Source: Paenibacillaceae bacterium (GTDB taxonomy: Bacteria > Bacillota > Bacilli > Paenibacillales > YIM-B00363). From it: DNA of 6,427 nt. The stretch lies in the NCBI GenBank assembly GCA_018969805.1, contig JAGWXQ010000091.1:1-6427 (forward strand). The letters run 5' to 3'. Made by a program: the position numbers and the translations under genes. The notes beneath the pieces are model-generated. The model made no database searches, was not told where the DNA came from, and was given only the letters and a program-made list of their open reading frames with translations. This document shows, piece after piece, positions 1 through 4,992 of this stretch. How positions within the stretch are numbered: the stretch's first letter is position 1; each line of letters starts with the position of its first letter.

Positions 1-1085
1 ACTTTTTCAAGAACTTTCCAATTTGTATTGAGCAGCCGTAGTGTTTTGCCAATCTCACCCCTAATCCCAGCCAGTTGCGGACTGTACACTGTGCACACAA
101 TCCGCTCATTACGCACCTGTTCAAAACTTGTTTGTACATCAATCAAGTTCGATTTTATTTTTTGTAATTCATCCTTTAGAGCGCGGATATTTTTTGGAGG
201 AATCGGTTTGTTGTTTGAAGAAAAATACGCATCCTCTTGTTGGAGCACAAAATCAATGCTTTTCACCAATCGATCCAACTCCGTCATGATCCCATTGCAC
301 ATATTCGCAACACTGTTTTGGTTGGGATTGCTTTTTCTTTTCGGAACCCGCCCACCTGAAGAAGACAACCCACTTCTCACTCCAGACGATGCGCCTATTT
401 CTTTTGTTCCCTTGAATAAATTGTGTTCACTACAAAAATTTTGTGGTACATTTGAAAACAATGTACGGATGCGGGCACATTCGCTCACTACTTCTGTAAT
501 TACAGATTGCGTGCGACGATTTGGATCGGACATCAATAATTGCTTCAGCTGTGGAAGTGTTATTTTCTTTGCCATCGCATTGTAGACGTGTTGCTGCAAT
601 TGCGTGTAATTTCTACCATCAATATGCAGCCAACTCCACACGACGCGTTGTGTGGACGGATTCAATTTACGCACAAACGTATTGAATTCCTTTGTTTTGA
701 TGATTTCGCACTGATTTTGGCGACTACATTGTTTTTGTGCCAAAACACTTGCAAACGTTCCCAGTCTACCAATTTCATTCTTTAAAAGATTTCCATCGCC
801 CACCTCTAATCGCGATCCGTTGGCAGCGATTTCCCGGTTGTACACATAATCAAAATACCGCATAAATTGGTTTTCGCCTGTTTCTTTGCGATCGTTTAAA
901 AAAAAAGCAACGACACCGGCGACCACACTCCAAATCAGCTGCACAGGAGTACCCAAGCCATTCACGACAGCACTCCCTGGTGCATCATCCCGAAACGCAT
1001 GCGCACCACCACGAACACCAATCGTTCCAAACGCAATCGTGCCCGCGAGCACCCACACACATACACTACGCAATCGACACCCCAT
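1..1085 (-). CDS. Unrecognised exported/membrane protein, 3' end outside the window
   Basis: A minus-strand frame is open without a stop from an ATG at 1085 to the left edge (361 codons plus two bases), so only the N-terminal part is present. The start is fixed by a strong SD (AGGAGGG, 1093-1099) seven bases upstream. Residues 1-30 look like a Sec signal peptide: basic start, a hydrophobic core around VCVWVLAGTIAFG, then an AHA-type cleavage site. A second hydrophobic helix follows at about 45-63 and is flanked by NDRK. By the positive-inside rule the rest could be cytoplasmic, or residues 4-63 could form a membrane hairpin. The remainder is hydrophilic, with cysteines at 120, 126, 204, 218, 263 and 331, a Ser/Gly/Lys-rich low-complexity linker near 232-258, and Lys/Glu/Leu-rich helix beyond 265 that may be coiled coil. 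I recognise no family. Codon use is AT-richer than in the neighbours. An in-frame ATG about 37 codons upstream lacks an SD and would bury the signal peptide. Confidence 0.85.
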   Translation of the reverse strand, partial: MGCRLRSVCVWVLAGTIAFGTIGVRGGAHAFRDDAPGSAVVNGLGTPVQLIWSVVAGVVAFFLNDRKETGENQFMRYFDYVYNREIAANGSRLEVGDGNLLKNEIGRLGTFASVLAQKQCSRQNQCEIIKTKEFNTFVRKLNPSTQRVVWSWLHIDGRNYTQLQQHVYNAMAKKITLPQLKQLLMSDPNRRTQSVITEVVSECARIRTLFSNVPQNFCSEHNLFKGTKEIGASSGVRSGLSSSGGRVPKRKSNPNQNSVANMCNGIMTELDRLVKSIDFVLQQEDAYFSSNNKPIPPKNIRALKDELQKIKSNLIDVQTSFEQVRNERIVCTVYSPQLAGIRGEIGKTLRLLNTNWKVLEK

Positions 1086-1387
1086 CGTTATGCCCTCCTC
1101 ATGATCGCTGCGAATCCAAAAATCCACACGGTTATTTGTTTGGCCGAACGATTGGTTGATGCATTGCCCCGCTCGTCCAATGTGTCCGTATTTCATTTTT
1201 TTCGCGCACTGTTCTTGCAGTCATTCGTCTACGCACGACTGCTTACGCCAATCGATCACCACGATCTCGTGGCAATTTCAAGCACTTACTGCATGTGTGT
1301 GCCCATCACACAGCACCCCCAGATGTGACAAAAATGGATAGTGCACATACCAACGTAGTCTAGATGATTTTTGACTACGAACACATC
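1086..1387 (-). other. Long structured 5' leader upstream of the exported-protein gene
   Basis: From the predicted minus-strand start near 1387 to the ATG at 1085 there are about 300 transcribed bases with no convincing gene. The leader could form at least three hairpins: CGTAGTC/GACTACG (1354-1379), TGTGTG/CACACA with a five-base loop (1296-1312), and CCACGA/TCGTGG (1259-1272). It ends in a strong SD. A 20-codon Cys-rich ORF starting at 1348 has no SD, so I do not call it. I see no terminator, T-box signature or known riboswitch core. It may be a cis-regulatory leader or simply a long untranslated region. Confidence 0.4.
1354..1379. repeat. Inverted repeat CGTAGTC-N12-GACTACG, operator-like
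   Basis: The two 7-bp arms are perfectly complementary (1354-1360 and 1373-1379) and separated by 12 bases. The right arm overlaps the -35 box of the plus-strand promoter (1371-1376), and the whole repeat lies just inside the transcribed start of the minus-strand unit. A dimeric repressor bound here would block both promoters. Alternatively it is the first hairpin of the minus-strand leader RNA. No T-tract follows on either strand, so it is not a terminator. Confidence 0.5.
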
Positions 1388-1398
1388 CTGTGTATCAT
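1371..1398 (+). promoter_or_regulatory. Sigma-A promoter, plus strand
   Basis: The -35 box is TTGACT (1371-1376, 5/6 to consensus) and the -10 box is TATCAT (1393-1398, 5/6), with a 16-bp spacer and TGTG just before the -10. Transcription should start near 1405 and run into the terminator at 1519-1551, giving an RNA of about 145 nt. The -10 box shares its bases with the -10 of the opposing promoter. Confidence 0.6.
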
Positions 1399-1422
1399 AC
1401 ATCGTGTTTCATTTTTTGTCAA
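1394..1422 (-). promoter_or_regulatory. Strong sigma-A promoter, minus strand
   Basis: On the minus strand the -35 box is a perfect TTGACA (1422-1417) and the -10 box is TATGAT (1399-1394, 5/6), with the optimal 17-bp spacer. The predicted start is near 1387. It is the best sigma-A match in the window and the only good promoter upstream of the exported-protein gene, about 300 bases from its ATG. Confidence 0.7.
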
Positions 1423-1442
1423 AGGCTCTCCCCAAACACATC

Positions 1443-1535
1443 ATGGCAACCGATTTATCGATTTTCGGATCGATGGGTGTGCTTGCTTTTTGCACACAAT
1501 TTTTCTCACTTTATGTACACATAGCCACGTCATAA
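1443..1535 (+). CDS. Possible 30-residue hydrophobic peptide in a short transcript
   Basis: An ATG at 1443 opens 30 codons ending in TAA, whose stop lies in the loop of the following terminator hairpin. The peptide begins MATDLSIFGSMGVLAF and continues through FFSLYVHI, so about 20 central residues could span a membrane. The unit has its own sigma-A promoter (start near 1405) and terminator (1519-1551), the arrangement of a small RNA or a tiny-peptide gene. Against coding: the only SD-like bases (AAAGG at 1421-1425) lie 17 nt upstream, too far for normal initiation, and a hairpin (1477-1497) falls within the ORF. Size and hydrophobicity resemble type I toxins and small membrane peptides of Bacilli, but I recognise no specific family and see no antisense antitoxin promoter. 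A non-coding RNA is an equally good reading. Confidence 0.3.
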   Translation: MATDLSIFGSMGVLAFCTQFFSLYVHIATS

Positions 1536-1551
1536 ATGGCTGTGTTTTTTT
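1519..1551 (+). terminator. Intrinsic terminator of the short plus-strand unit
   Basis: A 9-bp stem (1519-1527 with 1537-1545, one G-T pair, core AGCCA/TGGCT) with a nine-base loop runs into an uninterrupted T-tract at 1545-1551. Confidence 0.7.
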
Positions 1552-1621
1552 CCATTGGAGCAATACGCAGTGAATACCCATACCCATCCCCTATTGAAAA
1601 CAGTTGTCCATAAGGCTGTAT

Positions 1622-1648
1622 GCGCCGAGGAAGAAATCGGCGTTTTTT
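1622..1648 (+). terminator. Second plus-strand intrinsic terminator
   Basis: The stem CGCCGA/TCGGCG (1623-1628 with 1637-1642) closes an eight-base loop GGAAGAAA and is followed by TTTTTT (1643-1648). No plus-strand gene ends just before it. It may be a back-up for read-through from the 1405 start, protecting the oppositely oriented yeeI operon. Confidence 0.7.
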
Positions 1649-1687
1649 CAAATAAGATGATGTATTGCAGTACAGACGCCCATCGAT

Positions 1688-1710
1688 AAAAAAACCGCCA
1701 TTACGACGGT
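1688..1710 (-). terminator. Intrinsic terminator of the rmuC-yeeI operon
   Basis: On the minus strand ACCGTC-GTAAT-GGCGGT forms a 6-bp stem with one G-T pair (1710-1705 with 1699-1694), followed by a T-run (1693-1688). It begins 18 bases beyond the yeeI stop codon. Confidence 0.75.
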
Positions 1711-1728
1711 GTGTATCTTTTGAACACG

Positions 1729-2442
1729 CTATTCCACATTGTGGTACACCCGCTGCACGTCATCGAGCGCCTCCAGTGCGTCAAACAGGCGTGCACATCG
1801 CCCCTCTTCGTCCCCGCTCAAAGTCACGGTGTGGTGCGCATGCATCGTCGTCTCGGCGACCGAAAACTCTTGCACACCGTGCGCGCGAAACACATCTTGG
1901 ACCGCCAACAAGTCATCGGTACGCCCCGTCACAAATACGCTGTCCTCTTCCACTTCCACATCGTACGGCTCTATGCCCGCATCGAGCAACCACTCCAACA
2001 GCGCATCTTGCGTATACGCACACACCGCCCCGACGACGGAGCAATCGAAAAAGGCATGTGCGCAACTCCCAGGCACTCCAAGATTGCCCCCATGTTTGGC
2101 AAACGCCGCCCGCACGTCCGCAGCAGTACGATGGACGTTGTTTGTCAACGTATCGACAATCACCATCGCCCCTTGTGGTCCAAATCCTTCATAGCGCAGC
2201 GCTTCGTACGATTCACCCGTGCCATCACGTGCCTTGTCAAGCGCACGGTCGACAATGTGTTTGGGCACATGCATCGCCTTCGCCCGTTCCAAAACGATGC
2301 GCAACGCCCCGTTTGCCTCAGGCGATACGCCCCCTTTTTTGGCAACGACGTACAATTCGATGCCAAACTTCGCATACAAACGGCTTGTTTGCGCGTCTTT
2401 CGTCGCTTTCCGCATTTTGATGTTGTTCCATTTTCGTCCCAT
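1729..2442 (-). CDS. yeeI: YebC/PmpR family protein, YeeI (YebC2) branch
   Basis: The protein is 237 residues, the normal family length. It begins MGRKWNNIK and contains TSRLYAKFG, the block LRYEGFGPQGAMVIVDTLTN (about 82-101), NVHRTAADVRAAF, and a C-terminal VQRVYHNVE. This closely follows my memory of Bacillus subtilis YeeI rather than YrbC. YebC proteins are cytoplasmic and related to mitochondrial TACO1. They were long annotated as transcription regulators, but recent work, as I recall it, places YebC2 at the ribosome, relieving stalling on proline-rich sequences. ATG 2442 is chosen because the family starts there. An in-frame TTG at 2466, overlapping the rmuC stop, would add eight residues. 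The SD (GGGAG) is close to the start and the upstream gene ends only 20 bases away, so translational coupling to rmuC is likely. The terminator at 1688-1710 ends the transcript. Confidence 0.95.
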   Translation of the reverse strand: MGRKWNNIKMRKATKDAQTSRLYAKFGIELYVVAKKGGVSPEANGALRIVLERAKAMHVPKHIVDRALDKARDGTGESYEALRYEGFGPQGAMVIVDTLTNNVHRTAADVRAAFAKHGGNLGVPGSCAHAFFDCSVVGAVCAYTQDALLEWLLDAGIEPYDVEVEEDSVFVTGRTDDLLAVQDVFRAHGVQEFSVAETTMHAHHTVTLSGDEEGRCARLFDALEALDDVQRVYHNVE

Positions 2443-2462
2443 GGTCTCCCGCTCGCTTTCGT

Positions 2463-3608
2463 TCAAAGTCCATTGCGCACCGATGGCGCCTCATCGATGC
2501 GCTCCGCTTCCACGCCGTCCAGACTGCGCAAGATGTCCCGCGTGCGCGTTTGCGCACCGTCGAGTGTCGTCGCTGCTTCGTGGAGTTTTTTTTGCGCTTT
2601 TACAAGAACATGGGAAAACTGATCAAACTCCGACTTCACCGAACGCAACACGTGCCACATCGCATGCGTCCGCTGTGCGACCGCAACAGACCGCATGCCG
2701 ATCTGCACACTACTCAGCAACGCCAACAGTGTCGTCGGTCCTGTAACGATGACGTGAAACTCCCGTGCCAGCGTATCCCACAGCCCCGGTCGGCGCAATA
2801 CTTCCGCATACAAGCCTTCTAAAGGCAAAAACAAAATGGCAAACTCCGTCGTATACGGTGGATCGATATATTGATCGCGAATCGATTTTGCCTCTTGCCT
2901 CATGCGCGCTTCCAGCTGCTGTGCCGCTTGGGCAAACCGATCTGCTTGTCCGTTGTGCATCGCTTCCTGCATTTTTTCATAGTCTTCCAGAGGAAACTTC
3001 GCATCGATCGGCAACAGCACACTTCCATCTGTCCCATGGGGCAACTTCACCGCCACATCGCATCGATGGTTGCGATGGCCACGAATGCGCGCTTGGCGCT
3101 CGTATTGCGCGGGCGCAAACACTTGCTCAATAATCGTCTGCAGCTGCATTTCCCCGAGAATGCCGCGCGTCTTTACGTTGCTGAGTACGCGCTTGAGATC
3201 ACCGACACCGCTTGCCAGCTGATGCATTTCTCCGAGCCCTTCATGCACGAGTGCCAGTCGCTCACTGACGAGAGCAAACGATTCATTGAGCCTGCGCTCG
3301 AGCGTCGTCTGGAGCTTTTCTTCGACAACGCCACGCATCACATCCAACTGCCGATCCGTACGCGCCTGCATCGCCACAAAGCGTGCATCCAAGCGATCGA
3401 TCGCATCAGAAGTGTGCAACAACGATTGCTGTGCTTGCCGGTGCATCGCCGCCAAGAGCTGCTCGCGGTGCGCTTCGAGTGCCTCGCGCCACGCAAGCGC
3501 ACTGCGCTCGAAATTGCTGCGCACGTGTGTGCGTAAGACGTACACACTGAGGACTTGTCCGATAAAAAGAAGTACACAAATGCCCAAAATGGCCCATTCC
3601 GTAATCAC
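2463..3608 (-). CDS. rmuC: DNA recombination protein RmuC
   Basis: A 381-residue protein with one N-terminal membrane helix (about 4-25, WAILGICVLLFIGQVLSVYV), a long charged coiled-coil region (about 30-130), then the RmuC domain. Family blocks visible are LSNVKTRGILGE (142-153), RCDVAVKLP (182-190), LPIDAKFPLEDYEKM (199-213) and the stretch ending FAILFLPLEGLYAEVLR (256-272). E153, D184 and the IDAK residues D202 and K204 fit the proposed PD-(D/E)XK nuclease-like core. RmuC proteins limit DNA inversions and rearrangements and are thought to be membrane-tethered nucleases. The start is GTG at 3608, preceded by AGGGGCG and directly followed by the membrane helix. The frame stays open to 3875, but that extension has no SD and is Cys/His/Arg-rich noise. 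It is followed 20 bases later by yeeI. I found no convincing promoter upstream. Confidence 0.95.
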   Translation of the reverse strand: MITEWAILGICVLLFIGQVLSVYVLRTHVRSNFERSALAWREALEAHREQLLAAMHRQAQQSLLHTSDAIDRLDARFVAMQARTDRQLDVMRGVVEEKLQTTLERRLNESFALVSERLALVHEGLGEMHQLASGVGDLKRVLSNVKTRGILGEMQLQTIIEQVFAPAQYERQARIRGHRNHRCDVAVKLPHGTDGSVLLPIDAKFPLEDYEKMQEAMHNGQADRFAQAAQQLEARMRQEAKSIRDQYIDPPYTTEFAILFLPLEGLYAEVLRRPGLWDTLAREFHVIVTGPTTLLALLSSVQIGMRSVAVAQRTHAMWHVLRSVKSEFDQFSHVLVKAQKKLHEAATTLDGAQTRTRDILRSLDGVEAERIDEAPSVRNGL

Positions 3609-3639
3609 GGTGTCGCCCCTGTTCTCAAAAAAATGAATG

Positions 3640-3648
3640 TGGTATGAT
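3640..3648 (+). promoter_or_regulatory. Extended -10 promoter candidate, plus strand
   Basis: TGGTATGAT is an extended -10 (TGn plus TATGAT, 5/6). The expected -35 position has no good match, although an A-run (3627-3633) lies upstream. The predicted start is 3655-3656, at the ATG of the 25-codon ORF, so the message would be leaderless. It could also feed the four-cysteine gene at 3860. Confidence 0.35.
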
Positions 3649-3655
3649 CGAAGCA

Positions 3656-3733
3656 ATGGCGATGTTTTGCGATCGTCATGCGCAAACCATGCTGGTGAAC
3701 GATGCCTGTGCTGCATGTGTAAACCGTATTTGA
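3656..3733 (+). CDS. Possible 25-residue zinc-knuckle microprotein
   Basis: The 25-codon ORF begins MAMFCDRHAQ and ends DACAACVNRI. Its Cys and His residues are spaced C5-x2-H8-x9-C18-x2-C21, a complete four-ligand zinc-binding pattern like the first half of a B-box-type finger. There is no SD, but the extended -10 just upstream would start transcription on or beside the ATG, as expected for a leaderless mRNA. It lies in the rmuC upstream region on the opposite strand, directly before another small cysteine protein gene. Its shortness means chance is a real alternative, because TGT and TGC codons are frequent in random frames here. Confidence 0.25.
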   Translation: MAMFCDRHAQTMLVNDACAACVNRI

Positions 3734-3791
3734 TCCCAATATTTCCGTACATCGATCCGTTGCACAAAAAACGCATTGTGCGATTACGCAC

Positions 3792-3821
3792 ATGACCGCC
3801 GTCTGGATCACTGAGTACAAT
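3792..3821 (+). promoter_or_regulatory. Sigma-A promoter for the four-cysteine protein gene
   Basis: ATGACC (3792-3797, 4/6) and TACAAT (3816-3821, 5/6) are 18 bp apart. The predicted start near 3828 gives a leader of about 32 nt that contains the SD of the gene at 3860. Confidence 0.5.
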
Positions 3822-3859
3822 AGGGGATGCGTATAAGAACAAAGAAAGGAGTGCGCACG

Positions 3860-4033
3860 ATGAACAACACGCCACGAATCATATGCGTACGATGCGTGCA
3901 CTACGTCGTCACGTGGATACCGGCGACTCCCCACGGGTGTCGGCAATACGAAATACGCACGCATCTTATGCCGAGCATCGTCGTCTATATGGCTTCTGGA
4001 AAACCATGCCAGGCGTACACGCCCAAACGATAA
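3860..4033 (+). CDS. Small four-cysteine protein, conserved family of unknown function
   Basis: A 57-residue protein whose start is fixed by AAAGGAG eight bases before the ATG. Features in order are C9-x2-C12, H14-Y15, T18-W19, P21, C27 with a following aromatic residue, MPS (37-39), then ASGKPC (45-50) and a Y-x-P-K tail. I recognise this pattern from short Bacilli proteins (C-x2-C ... T-W-x-P ... GC ... MPS ... SGxPC) that are usually labelled hypothetical and sometimes wrongly uracil-DNA glycosylase. Four conserved cysteines suggest a zinc or other metal site; this is inference. No signal peptide is present, so it is probably cytoplasmic. An earlier in-frame ATG at 3827 has no SD. The gene is divergent from rmuC and converges on the nucleotidyltransferase with eight bases between the stops. 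Confidence 0.8.
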   Translation: MNNTPRIICVRCVHYVVTWIPATPHGCRQYEIRTHLMPSIVVYMASGKPCQAYTPKR

Positions 4034-4041
4034 CGTCCTCA

Positions 4042-4761
4042 TCAAGTATCGTCCTCTGCGCACACTGCAACGTACCCATCGCGCAACCAACCCCCCGCCA
4101 CTGCAATGAGCGCGCCGATCGCGTCGATCCACGATGCCTGTGCGTGCATCGGATGCGCAAACGCTTGTATACATACCCGCTCCAACTGTGCCGCGTGCAC
4201 AGGAAACGCCTTTTGGAAATCATACCACAACTGTTTCCCCGTCGCCACCCAGCACCGATGCATGCGCAACCAGAGCGCCATCGCTTGCTCCGTCCCGTCT
4301 GCCATCAGCAGTGCACACGACAGTGCGTCTGTACTCGTGCGCACGTCATCGCACACGTGCGTCAGACGAAATCGTGCCTCATCCCGCTCCGCATCCGACA
4401 ACGCCCACGGCCCGTTGTCCCAATCGGTGTGCGCTTCGGCAACGATACGCGTGGCCTGAGGGGTCTCCTGGATGCATACACCTTCGCAAATGATGCGCTG
4501 CAACGTCGGATTGGCATGTGCAACACCGACCGCAAACAACTGTGGTACGAGATGGATCGGTACTTCCCACACTTCAAAAATAATGTCCTCTTCGCGGATC
4601 GTCTTCCACATCGCCTGCACAAACCCGTCCCCACATACGACGATGTCCACATCCGAATACGCTGTGGCGACCCCACGCGCTGCACTTCCTCCTACCACTG
4701 CAAGGACCGCGTCCGGGTATACCCGCGCAACCCAACTGCGGGCGATGTCGATGCGGTGCAT
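4042..4761 (-). CDS. Nucleotidyltransferase, polymerase-beta fold, substrate unknown
   Basis: A 239-residue protein with the signature of the NTP_transf_2 superfamily: G24-G25-S26 followed by the D37-V-D39 metal-binding pair (within VVGGSAARGVATAYSDVDIV). E63 or E66 in IIFEVWEVP is a likely third catalytic carboxylate. Enzymes of this class move a nucleotide monophosphate from NTP to a hydroxyl, protein or RNA acceptor. The length and helical C-terminal half (about 115-230, including LWLRMHRCWVATGKQLWYDF) recall aminoglycoside-type nucleotidyltransferases, but nothing in the sequence proves a drug substrate. It is too long for a MNT-HEPN antitoxin and has no HEPN partner beside it. The ATG at 4761 has AAGGGGGG seven bases upstream. 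It is a single gene, divergent from the YjcZ-like peptide and convergent with the four-cysteine gene. Confidence 0.85.
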   Translation of the reverse strand: MHRIDIARSWVARVYPDAVLAVVGGSAARGVATAYSDVDIVVCGDGFVQAMWKTIREEDIIFEVWEVPIHLVPQLFAVGVAHANPTLQRIICEGVCIQETPQATRIVAEAHTDWDNGPWALSDAERDEARFRLTHVCDDVRTSTDALSCALLMADGTEQAMALWLRMHRCWVATGKQLWYDFQKAFPVHAAQLERVCIQAFAHPMHAQASWIDAIGALIAVAGGWLRDGYVAVCAEDDT

Positions 4762-4831
4762 CGTTGTGCCCCCCCTTCACACAATGTGCTTCTGTCCTCC
4801 TACGCTCGCCCATGTCTCACGTACGCGCATG

Positions 4832-4842
4832 CATATCGTATG
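4832..4842. promoter_or_regulatory. Symmetric CATA-TCG-TATG element in a divergent intergenic region
   Basis: Between the nucleotidyltransferase and the YjcZ-like gene, CATATCGTATG reads as CATAnnnTA (the sigma-K -10 form) on both strands. Neither direction has the expected AC at the -35 position. TACAAT at 4850-4855 is a second -10-like match, but it would start transcription inside the SD of the YjcZ-like gene. This is a weak promoter candidate only. Confidence 0.2.
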
Positions 4843-4874
4843 TCATCGTTACAATGAGAAAGGGGGTGCACGAC

Positions 4875-4976
4875 ATGAGTGCAGTAGCAGGATACGCGTA
4901 CGCTCGTTCAGCAGCGTTTGCGCTCGTATTGTTCATTTTGTTGGTCATCATCGTCAGCGCAGGCGTATTCATTTAA
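4875..4976 (+). CDS. YjcZ-type tiny transmembrane sporulation protein
   Basis: A 33-residue protein: a short Ala/Tyr-rich head (MSAVAGYAYARSA) then a single membrane helix, FALVLFILLVIIVSAGVFI (about 15-33). This is the consensus of the tiny Bacilli membrane proteins grouped as YjcZ (TIGR01732), often present in several copies per genome and linked to sporulation. AAAGGGGG lies just upstream with about eight bases to the ATG. The start codon is also supported by the family, whose head is short. Its role is not defined beyond a probable forespore or mother-cell membrane location. The methyltransferase follows after a 91-base gap and may be co-transcribed. Confidence 0.9.
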   Translation: MSAVAGYAYARSAAFALVLFILLVIIVSAGVFI

Positions 4977-4992
4977 GCGATTTCCCACACCC

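Larger units (their letters stand above)
1405..1551 (+). ncRNA. Short plus-strand transcript (small RNA or tiny-peptide mRNA)
   Basis: The unit is bounded by the plus promoter (predicted start near 1405) and an intrinsic terminator ending at 1551. Inside lies one further hairpin, GTGTGC-N9-GCACAC (1477-1497), followed by AATTTTT. I do not recognise a known sRNA family. Start and end are inferred from promoter and terminator signals only. Confidence 0.4.

Noticed and set aside
28..585. Long plus-strand open frame of 185 codons
   Set aside because: It is antisense to the exported-protein gene, has no SD and no recognisable protein features; the minus-strand frame has an SD, signal peptide and sustained coding character.
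1286..1348. 20-codon Cys-rich minus-strand ORF in the leader
   Set aside because: It has no SD and no pattern beyond frequent cysteines, which are common in random frames of this DNA.
1580..1596. G-quadruplex on the minus strand (GGGG, GGG, GGG runs nearby)
   Set aside because: Only three G-runs are close together, and a four-run quadruplex cannot be built without long loops.
1711..2622. Plus-strand open frame of 303 codons, with others at 1665-2420 and 2219-2746
   Set aside because: These are shadows of yeeI and the 3' end of rmuC; their translations are Arg/His/Cys-rich without any motif.
3762..3781. Inverted repeat GCACAA-N8-TTGTGC, with a minus-strand CGCA/TGCG hairpin followed by TTTTTT
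   Set aside because: The T-tract hairpin has a stem of only four base pairs and no minus-strand gene ends there, so a terminator is not supported.
3609..3875. N-terminal extension of rmuC
   Set aside because: The frame is open, but RmuC proteins begin at the membrane helix, and the GTG at 3608 has an SD while the upstream ATG does not.
3605..4174. Minus-strand open frame of 189 codons spanning the rmuC upstream region
   Set aside because: It lacks an SD, overlaps the four-cysteine gene on the other strand, and shows no family features.
3883..4857. Plus-strand open frame of 324 codons
   Set aside because: It is antisense to the nucleotidyltransferase, which carries the GGS...DxD motif, and its composition is typical of a shadow frame.
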